This document shows positions 1-6,628 of a DNA stretch of 64,000 nucleotides, piece after piece. A program made the position numbers and the translations under genes. The notes under the pieces are model-generated. The model was given only the letters and a program-made list of their open reading frames with translations. It was not told where the DNA came from and did no database searches. The stretch is taken from NCBI RefSeq assembly GCF_002498315.1, contig NZ_DAGX01000007.1:1-64000 (forward strand), written 5' to 3'. Each line of letters begins with the position of its first letter. The first letter of the stretch is position 1. The stretch is from Methanofollis sp. UBA420. Its GTDB lineage: Archaea > Halobacteriota > Methanomicrobia > Methanomicrobiales > Methanofollaceae.

Positions 1-242
1 ACGACGATCTCGTCGTGCTGGGTCGCGCCCTCGATGACGCAGCCGATCGTGACGACGGCGTCGACCTTCCCCTCGGAGAGGAGTTTCTTGATCGCCAGGG
101 GCATGTCATAGGCGCCGGGCACATAGAAGCACTCGGTGACCTCTGCGCCGAGGAACTTCGCGTGCTCCCGCCCCTCGATCTCCATCATATAGGTGATGTC
201 GCGGTTGAACTCCGCAACCACAAAGCCAAGCTTGATTGCCAT
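1..242 (-). CDS. ribH: 6,7-dimethyl-8-ribityllumazine synthase, 3' part cut by window edge
   Basis: This gene runs off the left edge, so only the first 80 or so residues are visible. The protein starts MAIKLGFVVAEFNRDIT and continues with a segment that includes EGREHAKFLGAE, VPGAYDMPLAIKKLL and VVTIGCVIEGATQHDE. The N-terminal V-x-E-F-N stretch, the PGAYD motif and the G-x-V-I-x-G-x-T-x-H-[DE] motif are those of lumazine synthase, which condenses 5-amino-6-ribitylamino-uracil with a butanone phosphate to give the riboflavin precursor. The next gene upstream on the same strand is archaeal riboflavin synthase, about 50 bases away, so the two consecutive last steps of riboflavin synthesis are encoded together. 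Identification is firm and only the C-terminus is unknown. Confidence 0.93.
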   Translation of the reverse strand, partial: MAIKLGFVVAEFNRDITYMMEIEGREHAKFLGAEVTECFYVPGAYDMPLAIKKLLSEGKVDAVVTIGCVIEGATQHDEIV

Positions 243-292
243 TGTCTTCTCCTCGATCGATCCTGTCTGTGTTCTCTTTTTATTCTGCCGGT

Positions 293-754
293 TCACTGCC
301 TCGCAGGGCCGACGTCCTCGAAGCCCTGCCTCTGGCCTGTGCCGGCCTGCCTGGTGAGGACCTGCGGCCTGAGGACGAGGTTCACGGCATTGACGGCGTG
401 CTCCCTTGTCCGCTGTTCGGCAAGCCAGGCAAGTTCACTCTCTGTTCCGGCCTCGTCCTCGTGGACGAAGACCTCGATGATGTGGTGGTTTGTCATGAGC
501 TGGGCGAGCATGAGGCCCTGGGAGGCCTCATGGGCGCACATCCTGTCCTTTTCCTTGCCGCCAGGCATGCCGAGGGCGATGACGATGTCGCATCCCCGCT
601 CCTCGATGAGTTTCTTGCAGGCGACCGGGAGGTCCTTGAACCCCGGGACGGTGTAGCGCTCGATACCGACGCTCGCGTGTTTGCGGAGCTCGTCGATGGC
701 GATCGCGCCCATGTCGACGCGTGCGAAGGTGGTGTCAGCGACGCCGACCTTCAT
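293..754 (-). CDS. ribC: Archaeal riboflavin synthase
   Basis: A 153-residue protein that begins MKVGVADTTFARVDMGA and contains RYTVPGFKDLPVACKKL and CDIVIALGMPGGKEKDRMCA. These match the archaeal-type riboflavin synthase, a pentameric enzyme related to lumazine synthase rather than to the bacterial trimeric enzyme; it dismutates two lumazine molecules to riboflavin. The length is normal for the family. Its start overlaps the end of the upstream aminotransferase gene by four bases, and ribH follows, so the three genes are likely one transcript. Riboflavin supplies FMN, FAD and the deazaflavin pathway that a methanogen uses for F420. Confidence 0.93.
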   Translation of the reverse strand: MKVGVADTTFARVDMGAIAIDELRKHASVGIERYTVPGFKDLPVACKKLIEERGCDIVIALGMPGGKEKDRMCAHEASQGLMLAQLMTNHHIIEVFVHEDEAGTESELAWLAEQRTREHAVNAVNLVLRPQVLTRQAGTGQRQGFEDVGPARQ

Positions 755-1884
755 GCGTCGAGCACCTCTGCCGCGGCCTCGACACCGTCGCCCACGCCGG
801 CAACTCCTGCCTTGCGAAGTGCGTACTGGACGGTGGCGAGGGTGGCGAGGATCTCGGGGGCGCTGACCGCACCCATCGAGCCGATCCTGAAGATCTTGCC
901 CTTGAGGTGGTCCTGGCCGCCGGCGATCTCGATGCCCATCTTCTTGACGGTGCCGCGGAGGGCGCTGTCTGTGACGCCCTCGGGCATCTTCGCCGCCGTG
1001 ACTGTGTTCGAGTATGCGGAGACGGCGTCGAGGGTCGGGAACATTTCAAGGCCCCAGGCGGCGACCGCGGCGCGGACCGAGGCCGACATCCTGTGGTGCC
1101 GGGCGACGCGGGCCTGCATGCCTTCTTCCTTGATGATGGCGAGGGCCTCGGCAAGGGCGAGGAACAGGGGCACGGCCGGGGTGTATGGGGTTTCCATCGG
1201 GCTCTTCTGGCCGTTCTTCCGGTAGGCCGCGAGGTCGAGGTAGAAGGGCCTCTTCTCGGCGATCCTCTCCCAGGCGCGGTCAGAGACCGCGACGGCCGCA
1301 AGGCCTGCCGGTGCGGCGAGGCACTTCTGCGAACCGACGATCGCAACGTCCACATTCCACTCGTCCATGCGGACGTCGTCGCCGCCGACGGAGGTGACGC
1401 CGTCCATCACGAAGAGGGCGTCGTGCTTGCGGGCGAGTTTCCCGACGTCCTTCGCCGGGTTGAGGATGCCGGCGGAGGTCTCGTTGTGGACCATCGTCAC
1501 GACCTCGGCGCCGTTCTCCAGGGCCTCGGCAAGGGCGTCCAGGTTGACGGGCGTGCCCCACTCTGAGTTGATGGCGGTCGCTTCGCCGCAACGCTGCCCG
1601 ATCTTCCAGAGGCGCTCGCCGAATTTGCCGTTGACGAGGGAGGCAATCTTTTTGCCCTGCCCGAAGTTGGCGATCGCCGCCTCCATGCCGGCGGTGCCGG
1701 AACCGCTGATGATGTACACCTCGTTTTTGGTCCCGAAGCAGTCCTTGAGGACGTCAACGCTCTCGGCGTAGGCGGCGCCGAACTCGGGGCCGCGGTGGTT
1801 GATTGCCTGCCGCATCATTGCCTGCCGAACCCGTTCCGGCACCGGTACCGGGCCTGGCAGCATCAGGAGTCTTTCGTTTTCCAT
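751..1884 (-). CDS. Class V pyridoxal-phosphate aminotransferase (alanine/serine-glyoxylate type)
   Basis: A 377-residue fold-type I PLP enzyme. MLPGPVPVPERV lies near the N-terminus, GSGTAGMEAAI lines the cofactor phosphate site, MDGVTSVGGDD holds the cofactor Asp, and the Schiff-base lysine lies in GSQKCLAAPAG at roughly residue 200. In methanogens relatives of this enzyme act as broad aspartate, alanine or phosphoserine aminotransferases, so the exact substrate cannot be read from sequence. The chosen start is the first ATG. A second ATG seven codons in (position 1863) fits better with the distance from the TATA palindrome at 1892-1903 and may be the true near-leaderless start. It is the first gene of a probable operon with ribC and ribH. 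Confidence 0.85.
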   Translation of the reverse strand: MENERLLMLPGPVPVPERVRQAMMRQAINHRGPEFGAAYAESVDVLKDCFGTKNEVYIISGSGTAGMEAAIANFGQGKKIASLVNGKFGERLWKIGQRCGEATAINSEWGTPVNLDALAEALENGAEVVTMVHNETSAGILNPAKDVGKLARKHDALFVMDGVTSVGGDDVRMDEWNVDVAIVGSQKCLAAPAGLAAVAVSDRAWERIAEKRPFYLDLAAYRKNGQKSPMETPYTPAVPLFLALAEALAIIKEEGMQARVARHHRMSASVRAAVAAWGLEMFPTLDAVSAYSNTVTAAKMPEGVTDSALRGTVKKMGIEIAGGQDHLKGKIFRIGSMGAVSAPEILATLATVQYALRKAGVAGVGDGVEAAAEVLDA

Positions 1885-1891
1885 AAGAGAT

Positions 1892-1903
1892 CAGTATATA
1901 CTG
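1892..1903 (-). promoter_or_regulatory. TATA-containing palindrome upstream of the aminotransferase/rib genes
   Basis: CAGTATATACTG is a perfect 12-base palindrome with a TATA core. It lies only 9 bases from the annotated ATG at 1884, too close for a TATA box serving that codon, but at a normal distance from the ATG at 1863. The symmetry could simply reflect the TATA core or could be a repressor site. Confidence 0.45.
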
Positions 1904-2003
1904 GTGCACGCTAGGGGGAAATGTAGGTTACCCCCGCGGCCGTGCAGGACAAAGGATAACCACCTTTCGGGCTATACTATCCTGAGGAAAATAGAGAGAT
2001 ATC

Positions 2004-2393
2004 ATGCCTGATGTTGCCGTTATTACAGGGTCGGCCTCGGACAGCGCCATCGCCGAGAAGGCCGCAAAAGTGCTCGACGAGTACGGGATCACATACGACC
2101 TCCAGGTGATCTCGGCCCACCGCGACCCGGACCGCCTGGAGGGGTACGTGAAGGCCTCGGACGCGAAGGTTTTCATCTGCATCGCCGGGATGTCGGCGGC
2201 CCTGCCGGGTGTCGTCGCCTCGAAGACGAAGAAGCCGGTGATCGGCGTCCCGGTCTCAGGAAAACTCCTCGGCGGCCTCGATGCGCTCCTCTCGGTCGTG
2301 CAGATGCCGAAGGGCGTGCCTGTCGCCTGCGTCGCGGTCGATGGCGGGGAGAACGCCGCCCACCTGGCGGCGAGGATCCTCGGGGTGGCCTGA
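2004..2393 (+). CDS. purE: N5-carboxyaminoimidazole ribonucleotide mutase / AIR carboxylase
   Basis: A 129-residue protein, short but complete for PurE. It shows the N-terminal ITGSASDSAIAEKA substrate loop, the VISAHRDPDRL motif with the catalytic His, and IAGMSAALPGVVASKTKKPVIGVPVS, all hallmarks of the PurE family of purine biosynthesis. The His-Arg form of the motif resembles class I (mutase) enzymes, although archaeal assignments to class I or II remain uncertain without PurK context, which is not present here. A TATA-like stretch (ctatactat, about 1974-1982) precedes it, and the GNAT gene follows after eight bases on the same strand. Confidence 0.93.
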   Translation: MPDVAVITGSASDSAIAEKAAKVLDEYGITYDLQVISAHRDPDRLEGYVKASDAKVFICIAGMSAALPGVVASKTKKPVIGVPVSGKLLGGLDALLSVVQMPKGVPVACVAVDGGENAAHLAARILGVA

Positions 2394-2401
2394 TCAGGAC
2401 G

Positions 2402-3025
2402 ATGACTGTCCAGCCGACCCTTCGGACCGCGCATCTCTTTCTTGCGCCGTTCAGGTTCTCAGACGCCCCGGAGATCGCACGCCTTGCCGACGACCCCGCG
2501 ATCGCAGATACGGCGGTGCGGATGCCCTACCCGTACCCGCAGGGAATGGCCACGGCCTGGATCGCGGCGAGCATCGCGGGGTGGACGAACGGCCGGTGCG
2601 CTGTCTGGAAGATTGTGCGGGCCGGCGACGGCGTCCTCATCGGGTCGGTCGGCCTGACCATCGACCCCGCGAACAGGAACGCCGAACTCGGCTACTGGAT
2701 CAGGACCGACGCGTGGGGGCGGGGTTATGCGACCGAGGTGGCGGTGGCGGCCGTCGCCTTCGCTTTCGGGCCCCTCGGCCTCCACCGGGTCCATGCCTCC
2801 TGCCTGCGGCGGAACCCGGCCTCCGCGCGGGTGCTCGAAAAGGCCGGGCTGCGCCTTGAGGGATGCCGGCGGGGGCACCTCTTTCACAGAGGGCGTTTCG
2901 AGGACGTGCTCAAGTACGGGGTGGTGGAAGGGGATCTTCGCCCCTCCCGTGATGAAGAGGGAAAAGAGCCGCGGGTGCCCGGGAACCCCGGACCCCGGAG
3001 ATATCTGGAGACGGCGGACCTCTGA
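2402..3025 (+). CDS. GNAT-family N-acetyltransferase (RimJ/RimL type)
   Basis: A 207-residue acetyltransferase of the RimJ/RimL branch. LRTAHLFLAPFRFSDAPEIARL is the typical N-terminus; NAELGYWI followed by WGRGYATEV is the acetyl-CoA binding motif A, and ASARVLEKAGLRLEG is motif B. These enzymes acetylate ribosomal protein termini, other proteins or small molecules, and the substrate cannot be told here. About 30 residues after the domain (from roughly residue 178) are polar and Pro/Gly-rich and look like an unconserved tail. The gene is eight bases behind purE and probably shares its transcript. The stop codon falls inside the loop of a hairpin at 3011-3033. Confidence 0.85.
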   Translation: MTVQPTLRTAHLFLAPFRFSDAPEIARLADDPAIADTAVRMPYPYPQGMATAWIAASIAGWTNGRCAVWKIVRAGDGVLIGSVGLTIDPANRNAELGYWIRTDAWGRGYATEVAVAAVAFAFGPLGLHRVHASCLRRNPASARVLEKAGLRLEGCRRGHLFHRGRFEDVLKYGVVEGDLRPSRDEEGKEPRVPGNPGPRRYLETADL

Positions 3026-3033
3026 TCCGCCGT
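3011..3033 (+). terminator. Stem-loop at the end of the GNAT gene
   Basis: ACGGCGGA and TCCGCCGT form a perfect 8-bp stem around a 7-nt loop that contains the GNAT stop codon. It sits in a convergent spacer. It lacks an immediate T-run, so a role in termination or transcript stability is inferred. Confidence 0.45.
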
Positions 3034-3050
3034 GCAGGGAAAATGGGCTC

Positions 3051-3096
3051 TGAAGAATCGCTCATGAAACGGAGTTTCAGGCGGTTCTTTGAAAAC
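3051..3096. repeat. 46-bp interspersed repeat, copy 1
   Basis: In inverted orientation this segment matches 39622-39667 at 43 of 46 positions. It contains a small hairpin (TGAAAC and GTTTCA around a GGA loop). Both copies lie between genes. Two copies in one window suggest a dispersed genomic repeat. Confidence 0.75.
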
Positions 3097-3143
3097 ATCG
3101 CTGGCTCTGTACAACAGGAATTTCCTGGAACTGAAAAAAAGTT

Positions 3144-3695
3144 TTAGTCCTTCGGCTGGAGGAGGTTGACGATCTTTTTTGCGACGCCGTCGGCCTTCTT
3201 CACCGCCCGGGCGTCTGTCATGATCTCGCCCGGGAGATAGGCCTTCCCGCAGACATGGCCGAGGTACGAGAACTGGTGGGTGTTCAGGAATCCCTCGATC
3301 GTCTCCAGGGAACGCTCGCAGCCGCGGTCGGCGCAGACCGTCACCGCCACGGCATTCCTGCCCGCGAGTTTTCGGTCATGGTACAGGGAGTAGGTCCGGT
3401 CGATGAGGTTCTTCATCTGGCCGTTGACGTCATAGTAGTAGGTCGGCGACCCGATGACGACCACCTCGGCCTCGAGCATCCGCTGGGCGATGTCGCCCCA
3501 CCCGTCCCCCTCGATGACGCACCACTTCGTCTCCTTGCACCTCTCGCACCCGGTGCAGGGGTGGACGATGCGTCCGGCGAGGGAGACGAATTCGGTCTCG
3601 ATCCCTGACATCTGCACCTTCGCAAGGATGTACCTGACCAGCTGGGCGGTGTTGCCGTCCTTTCTCATGCTCCCTGATACGCCGAGGACCTTCAT
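3144..3695 (-). CDS. Iron-sulfur flavoprotein / NADPH-dependent FMN reductase family
   Basis: A 183-residue flavodoxin-like protein. The N-terminal GVSGSMRKDGNTAQLV is the FMN phosphate loop, IGSPTYYYDVNGQMKNLIDRT is the second flavin loop, and CTGCERCKETKWC between them is the compact four-cysteine motif of the archaeal iron-sulfur flavoproteins. Members of this family shuttle electrons from ferredoxin to oxygen, peroxide or unknown acceptors in methanogens. The start overlaps the stop of the DUF123 gene downstream on the same strand by four bases, giving a three-gene unit with the MBL hydrolase. The physiological acceptor is not known. A second, related protein lies at 28460-29014. Confidence 0.88.
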   Translation of the reverse strand: MKVLGVSGSMRKDGNTAQLVRYILAKVQMSGIETEFVSLAGRIVHPCTGCERCKETKWCVIEGDGWGDIAQRMLEAEVVVIGSPTYYYDVNGQMKNLIDRTYSLYHDRKLAGRNAVAVTVCADRGCERSLETIEGFLNTHQFSYLGHVCGKAYLPGEIMTDARAVKKADGVAKKIVNLLQPKD

Positions 3696-4147
3696 ACACT
3701 GAGATGGACTTCACCCATATTGCTCTTTCTGATCTGCGGGACGAGGCCCGCCCTCCTGAACGCCTCCGCGATCTCTGCAAAAGGATCTTCAGGCCGGAAA
3801 AAGAGGTGCGAGGGACAGGAGCAGTCCGTGCATCCGAAACCCGGCACGGCCTCCCCGCCGATCGCGGCGGCGATCCGGCACTCCATATCCTCCTCCGTCG
3901 CCCCGAGGACCGCACCCCTGAGAGCGATGTCGGGAGAGAGGAGGAGGCGGTCGATGTGCCAGTGCGGCCGCCCCTCCCACGTCGCCGCACGCCTGACATG
4001 CCGGCCGACCCGCGCCTCGAGTCCGCCGGGGCCGAGGGCCGAACCGACATAGATGTGATACCCGGCCCTGAAGCGGACGGCCCCGAGACGGCCGACCTCT
4101 ATCTCGCAGGCCCTCGTCCGGAGGACAAGGCAGTAGACGCCCTTCAT
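3692..4147 (-). CDS. DUF123 / GIY-YIG-like nuclease domain protein
   Basis: A 151-residue protein beginning MKGVYCLVLRTRACEIEVG. The G-x-Y motif, AGYHIYVGSALGPGGLEARVGRH and HWHIDRLL match the archaeal DUF123 family, which is related to the GIY-YIG nuclease fold. CTDCSCPSHLFF is the conserved Cys/His-rich segment near the C-terminus. Biochemical function is unproven; a nuclease role is inferred from the fold. The start was chosen because the ATG overlaps the stop codon of the upstream MBL-fold gene (TGATG), and the longer open frame extending into that gene reads only arginine/proline-rich shadow sequence. Confidence 0.8.
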   Translation of the reverse strand: MKGVYCLVLRTRACEIEVGRLGAVRFRAGYHIYVGSALGPGGLEARVGRHVRRAATWEGRPHWHIDRLLLSPDIALRGAVLGATEEDMECRIAAAIGGEAVPGFGCTDCSCPSHLFFRPEDPFAEIAEAFRRAGLVPQIRKSNMGEVHLSV

Positions 4148-4746
4148 CACCGCATGCCCTTCAGGGCGAGGGCCGACGCCCTGACATGCCTGCTGCCGCC
4201 GCTCTTCAACGGTTCGCCGTGGCCGGGGTACAGGCCCTCGACGTCGAGGTTGGAGAGGCGCTCTACCGAGGCGGCGAGGGCGCGGCCGTCCCCGCCCGGA
4301 AAGTCGCACCGCCCGAATGACCCGCCCGGGAAGACGGTGTCGCCGCAGAAGAGAGCACGCTCCTCCTCGCTGTACAGGGAGATCCCGCCGGGCGTGTGGC
4401 CGGGCGTGTGGATGACAAGAAGGCCGCCGACCCTGTCCCCGTCCGCGAGGATGCGGTCGGGGACGACCATCGGGGGTTGCTCGCAGAACATCGGCGCAAG
4501 ACTCCGGGTATCATCGGTGAGGCCGGGGACGTCGAGGGCATGGACGCAGACCTCGGCCCCGGTCATCGCCGCGATCTCCTTCAGGTGGGCGATATGGTCG
4601 TAGTGCGTGTGGGTGATGACGATCGTCCTGACCCTGTCCGCATGGGGGGCGACGGCCATCGGGTAGACCCCGGCGTCGATGAGGATATCGCCGAAGAGGT
4701 AACTGTTCGCGAAGAACCCCTCTCCCGGCAACCACGTGACTGGCAT
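4147..4746 (-). CDS. MBL-fold metallo-hydrolase
   Basis: A 199-residue metallo-beta-lactamase-fold protein. ITHTHYDHIAHL is the H-x-H-x-D-H metal motif, HTPGHTPGG and LFCGDTVFPG supply the remaining His and Asp ligands, and YPGHGEP is the terminal His motif. The arrangement resembles glyoxalase II-type thioester hydrolases, but the substrate cannot be inferred. The start at MPVTWLPGEGFFANSYL was preferred over an upstream extension that runs antisense into thiC. It is divergent from thiC with only 25 bases between the two starts, and it leads a unit with the DUF123 and flavoprotein genes. Confidence 0.82.
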   Translation of the reverse strand: MPVTWLPGEGFFANSYLFGDILIDAGVYPMAVAPHADRVRTIVITHTHYDHIAHLKEIAAMTGAEVCVHALDVPGLTDDTRSLAPMFCEQPPMVVPDRILADGDRVGGLLVIHTPGHTPGGISLYSEEERALFCGDTVFPGGSFGRCDFPGGDGRALAASVERLSNLDVEGLYPGHGEPLKSGGSRHVRASALALKGMR

Positions 4747-4771
4747 GCAGAATAATAAGGATCGGTGACAG

Positions 4772-6055
4772 ATGTGTGTTATGCAAACCCTGATCAAGGA
4801 GTCCCTCAAAGGCGTCCCGCCCGAGATCGAGGCGATCGCGAGGGACGAGGGGCTTTCACCACGGCAGGCCGCCCGTGCTGTGACGAGGGGACGGATCACC
4901 GTCGCAGCCAACCCCCGTCGCCCGCACCGCCTCGTCGCCATCGGGGAAGGGTGCCGGATCAAGGTGAATGTCAATGTGGGCACCTCGATGCAGAGGTGCG
5001 ACCCTGACCTTGAGATCAGGAAGGCCGAGGCGGCACTCGCAAACGGCGCCGACGCCCTCATGGACCTCTCGACCGGCGGCGACCTTCCGGCGATGAGAAA
5101 GCGGATCCTCGCCCTCGACGCTCCTGTCGGCACGGTCCCGATCTACGAGGCGGTCAGGCGTGCCGGATCGGCCGCGGACGTCACCTCGGACATCCTCTTC
5201 AATGTCATCAGGGACCACTGCAAGCAGGGCGTGGACTTCCTCACCCTCCACTGCGGGGTGAACCAGGACGCCCTTGCCGCCCTGAAGGCCGACCCCAGGA
5301 TCATGGGCGTGGTCTCGCGGGGCGGCGCCTTCCATGTTGCAATGATGGCGGCCACCGGCGAGGAAAACCCTCTCTATAAGGAATACGGCTACCTCCTTGA
5401 TATCCTGGAGGAGAACGACGTCGTCATCTCCCTGGGCGACGGCATGCGGCCAGGCTGCCTGTACGATGCGGAGAGGCTTGCGAAGGCGACGGAGTACGTC
5501 ACCCTCGCCCGCCTCGCAAAGCAGGCACTTTCCCGCGGGGTCCAGCGCTTCATCGAGGGACCGGGCCACATGCCCATCGACCAGATCGGCTACAACGTGC
5601 AGATGATGAAGGAACTCACCGACGGGGCGCCCCTGTACCTCCTCGGCCCCCTGGTGACCGACATCGGCACGGGCTACGACCACGTTGTCGGGGCGATCGG
5701 CGGGGCGGTGGCGGCGATGCACGGCCTCGACTTCCTCTGCATGGTCTCGCCCGCGGAGCACCTCGCCCTCCCTGACCTCGACGACATCGTCGAGGGGACG
5801 CGGGTCGCAAAGATCGCTGCGCATGTCGGCGACATCGTGCGCCTCGGCGAGGGTGCCCATGCCAAGGCCGACCTGAAGATGGCCCAGGCTCGCAGGCGCC
5901 TCAACTGGGACGACCAGTTCAAGGCGGCGATGTACGGCGACCACGCCCGGAAGATGCACGAGAGGGACGGCGACCTCGACACCTGTTCGATGTGCGGCGA
6001 CCTCTGCGCGATCAAGATGGTGCGAGATCTGCTCGACGAGACCCCGAAGGAATAG
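4772..6055 (+). CDS. thiC: Phosphomethylpyrimidine synthase
   Basis: A 427-residue radical SAM enzyme that turns aminoimidazole ribotide into hydroxymethylpyrimidine phosphate for thiamine. NVNVGTSMQ, DLSTGGDLPAMR, DFLTLHCGVN, SRGGAFHVAMM, SLGDGMRPG and EGPGHMPIDQI are all ThiC hallmarks. The C-terminal cluster motif is CSMCGDLC, the C-x2-C-x4-C pattern that binds its 4Fe-4S cluster. The protein lacks the long N-terminal extension of plant and many bacterial enzymes, as is usual in archaea. An in-frame ATG at 4781 is an alternative start; a GGTGA at 4764-4768 could serve either. The divergent gap is far too short for a TPP riboswitch. Confidence 0.95.
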   Translation: MCVMQTLIKESLKGVPPEIEAIARDEGLSPRQAARAVTRGRITVAANPRRPHRLVAIGEGCRIKVNVNVGTSMQRCDPDLEIRKAEAALANGADALMDLSTGGDLPAMRKRILALDAPVGTVPIYEAVRRAGSAADVTSDILFNVIRDHCKQGVDFLTLHCGVNQDALAALKADPRIMGVVSRGGAFHVAMMAATGEENPLYKEYGYLLDILEENDVVISLGDGMRPGCLYDAERLAKATEYVTLARLAKQALSRGVQRFIEGPGHMPIDQIGYNVQMMKELTDGAPLYLLGPLVTDIGTGYDHVVGAIGGAVAAMHGLDFLCMVSPAEHLALPDLDDIVEGTRVAKIAAHVGDIVRLGEGAHAKADLKMAQARRRLNWDDQFKAAMYGDHARKMHERDGDLDTCSMCGDLCAIKMVRDLLDETPKE

Positions 6056-6063
6056 GGCCTTTC

Positions 6064-6083
6064 GAGATCCCATCTCTTTTTTT
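6064..6083 (+). terminator. Terminator after thiC
   Basis: GAGAT and ATCTC form a 5-bp stem with a CCC loop, followed at once by seven T residues, nine bases after the thiC stop. Confidence 0.7.
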
Positions 6084-6188
6084 GCGGTTCGCCCTCTCTC
6101 TTCCGGTCTCTCTGTTTTTCCGTGGTTAATCCTGTGAAGGGAAACTTTTTCCCACGCGGTTCATATCCTCGAAGGTGCCACCGCATGT

Positions 6189-6488
6189 ATGGACAGCATA
6201 CCTCTCACCATCGGTGGGAAGAAGGCCGAGGGCTTTGTGATCCCCCTCGGCCCGGCAAACCTCGTCTTCGTGAAGATGGAGAAGGGCCTCGTGGGTTGTG
6301 GCGCCGTCGACGTGCAGGCCCTGGAGAAGTTCGGCTACGCGGCGGCGAAGGTGCGGCCGGCATCGGGGCCGTCGATCCGGACTGTCGACGACATCCTTGC
6401 CGGGACGATCGCCGCGGCAAACGGTCCGGCCCGGGCCCTCGGGATCGCGGAGGGCATGAGCGGGCGGGAGGCCCTGGAGCGCCTTTGA
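6189..6488 (+). CDS. DUF1805 family protein
   Basis: A 99-residue protein with the DUF1805 (YunC-like) signature: ANLVFVKMEKGLVGCGAVDVQALEKFGYAAAKV. Family members are small single-domain proteins widespread in archaea and Firmicutes, and none has an established reaction. An AGGTG sequence at about 6172 lies a dozen bases before the chosen ATG. A 6-bp hairpin (GGGAAA and TTTCCC, 6139-6153) stands between the thiC terminator and the start. It appears to be a single-gene unit; the next gene starts 140 bases later behind its own AT-rich promoter. Confidence 0.75.
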   Translation: MDSIPLTIGGKKAEGFVIPLGPANLVFVKMEKGLVGCGAVDVQALEKFGYAAAKVRPASGPSIRTVDDILAGTIAAANGPARALGIAEGMSGREALERL

Positions 6489-6573
6489 GAGGTCTCCAGA
6501 CCTGCCAGTTGGAATATGTATTTAAACCCAGAAATTGCCTCGTTTTTTCCGGGAAAACGGGCTGTATCCACAG

Positions 6574-6587
6574 TTATTTTAAAATAA
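6574..6587 (+). promoter_or_regulatory. AT-rich palindrome in the histidine kinase promoter region
   Basis: TTATTTTAAAATAA is a perfect 14-base palindrome about 40 bases before the kinase start codon, placed where a TATA box would direct a short leader. Upstream, tatttaaa near 6520 is a second TATA candidate. Confidence 0.45.
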
Positions 6588-6628
6588 AATGATGCAAAGG
6601 ATGAAAACCCTGAACTGCATGAAACGCA

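Noticed and set aside
4747..4771. Possible TPP riboswitch before thiC
   Set aside because: The divergent gap is only 25 bases, far too short for a THI element, and no conserved THI sequence is present.
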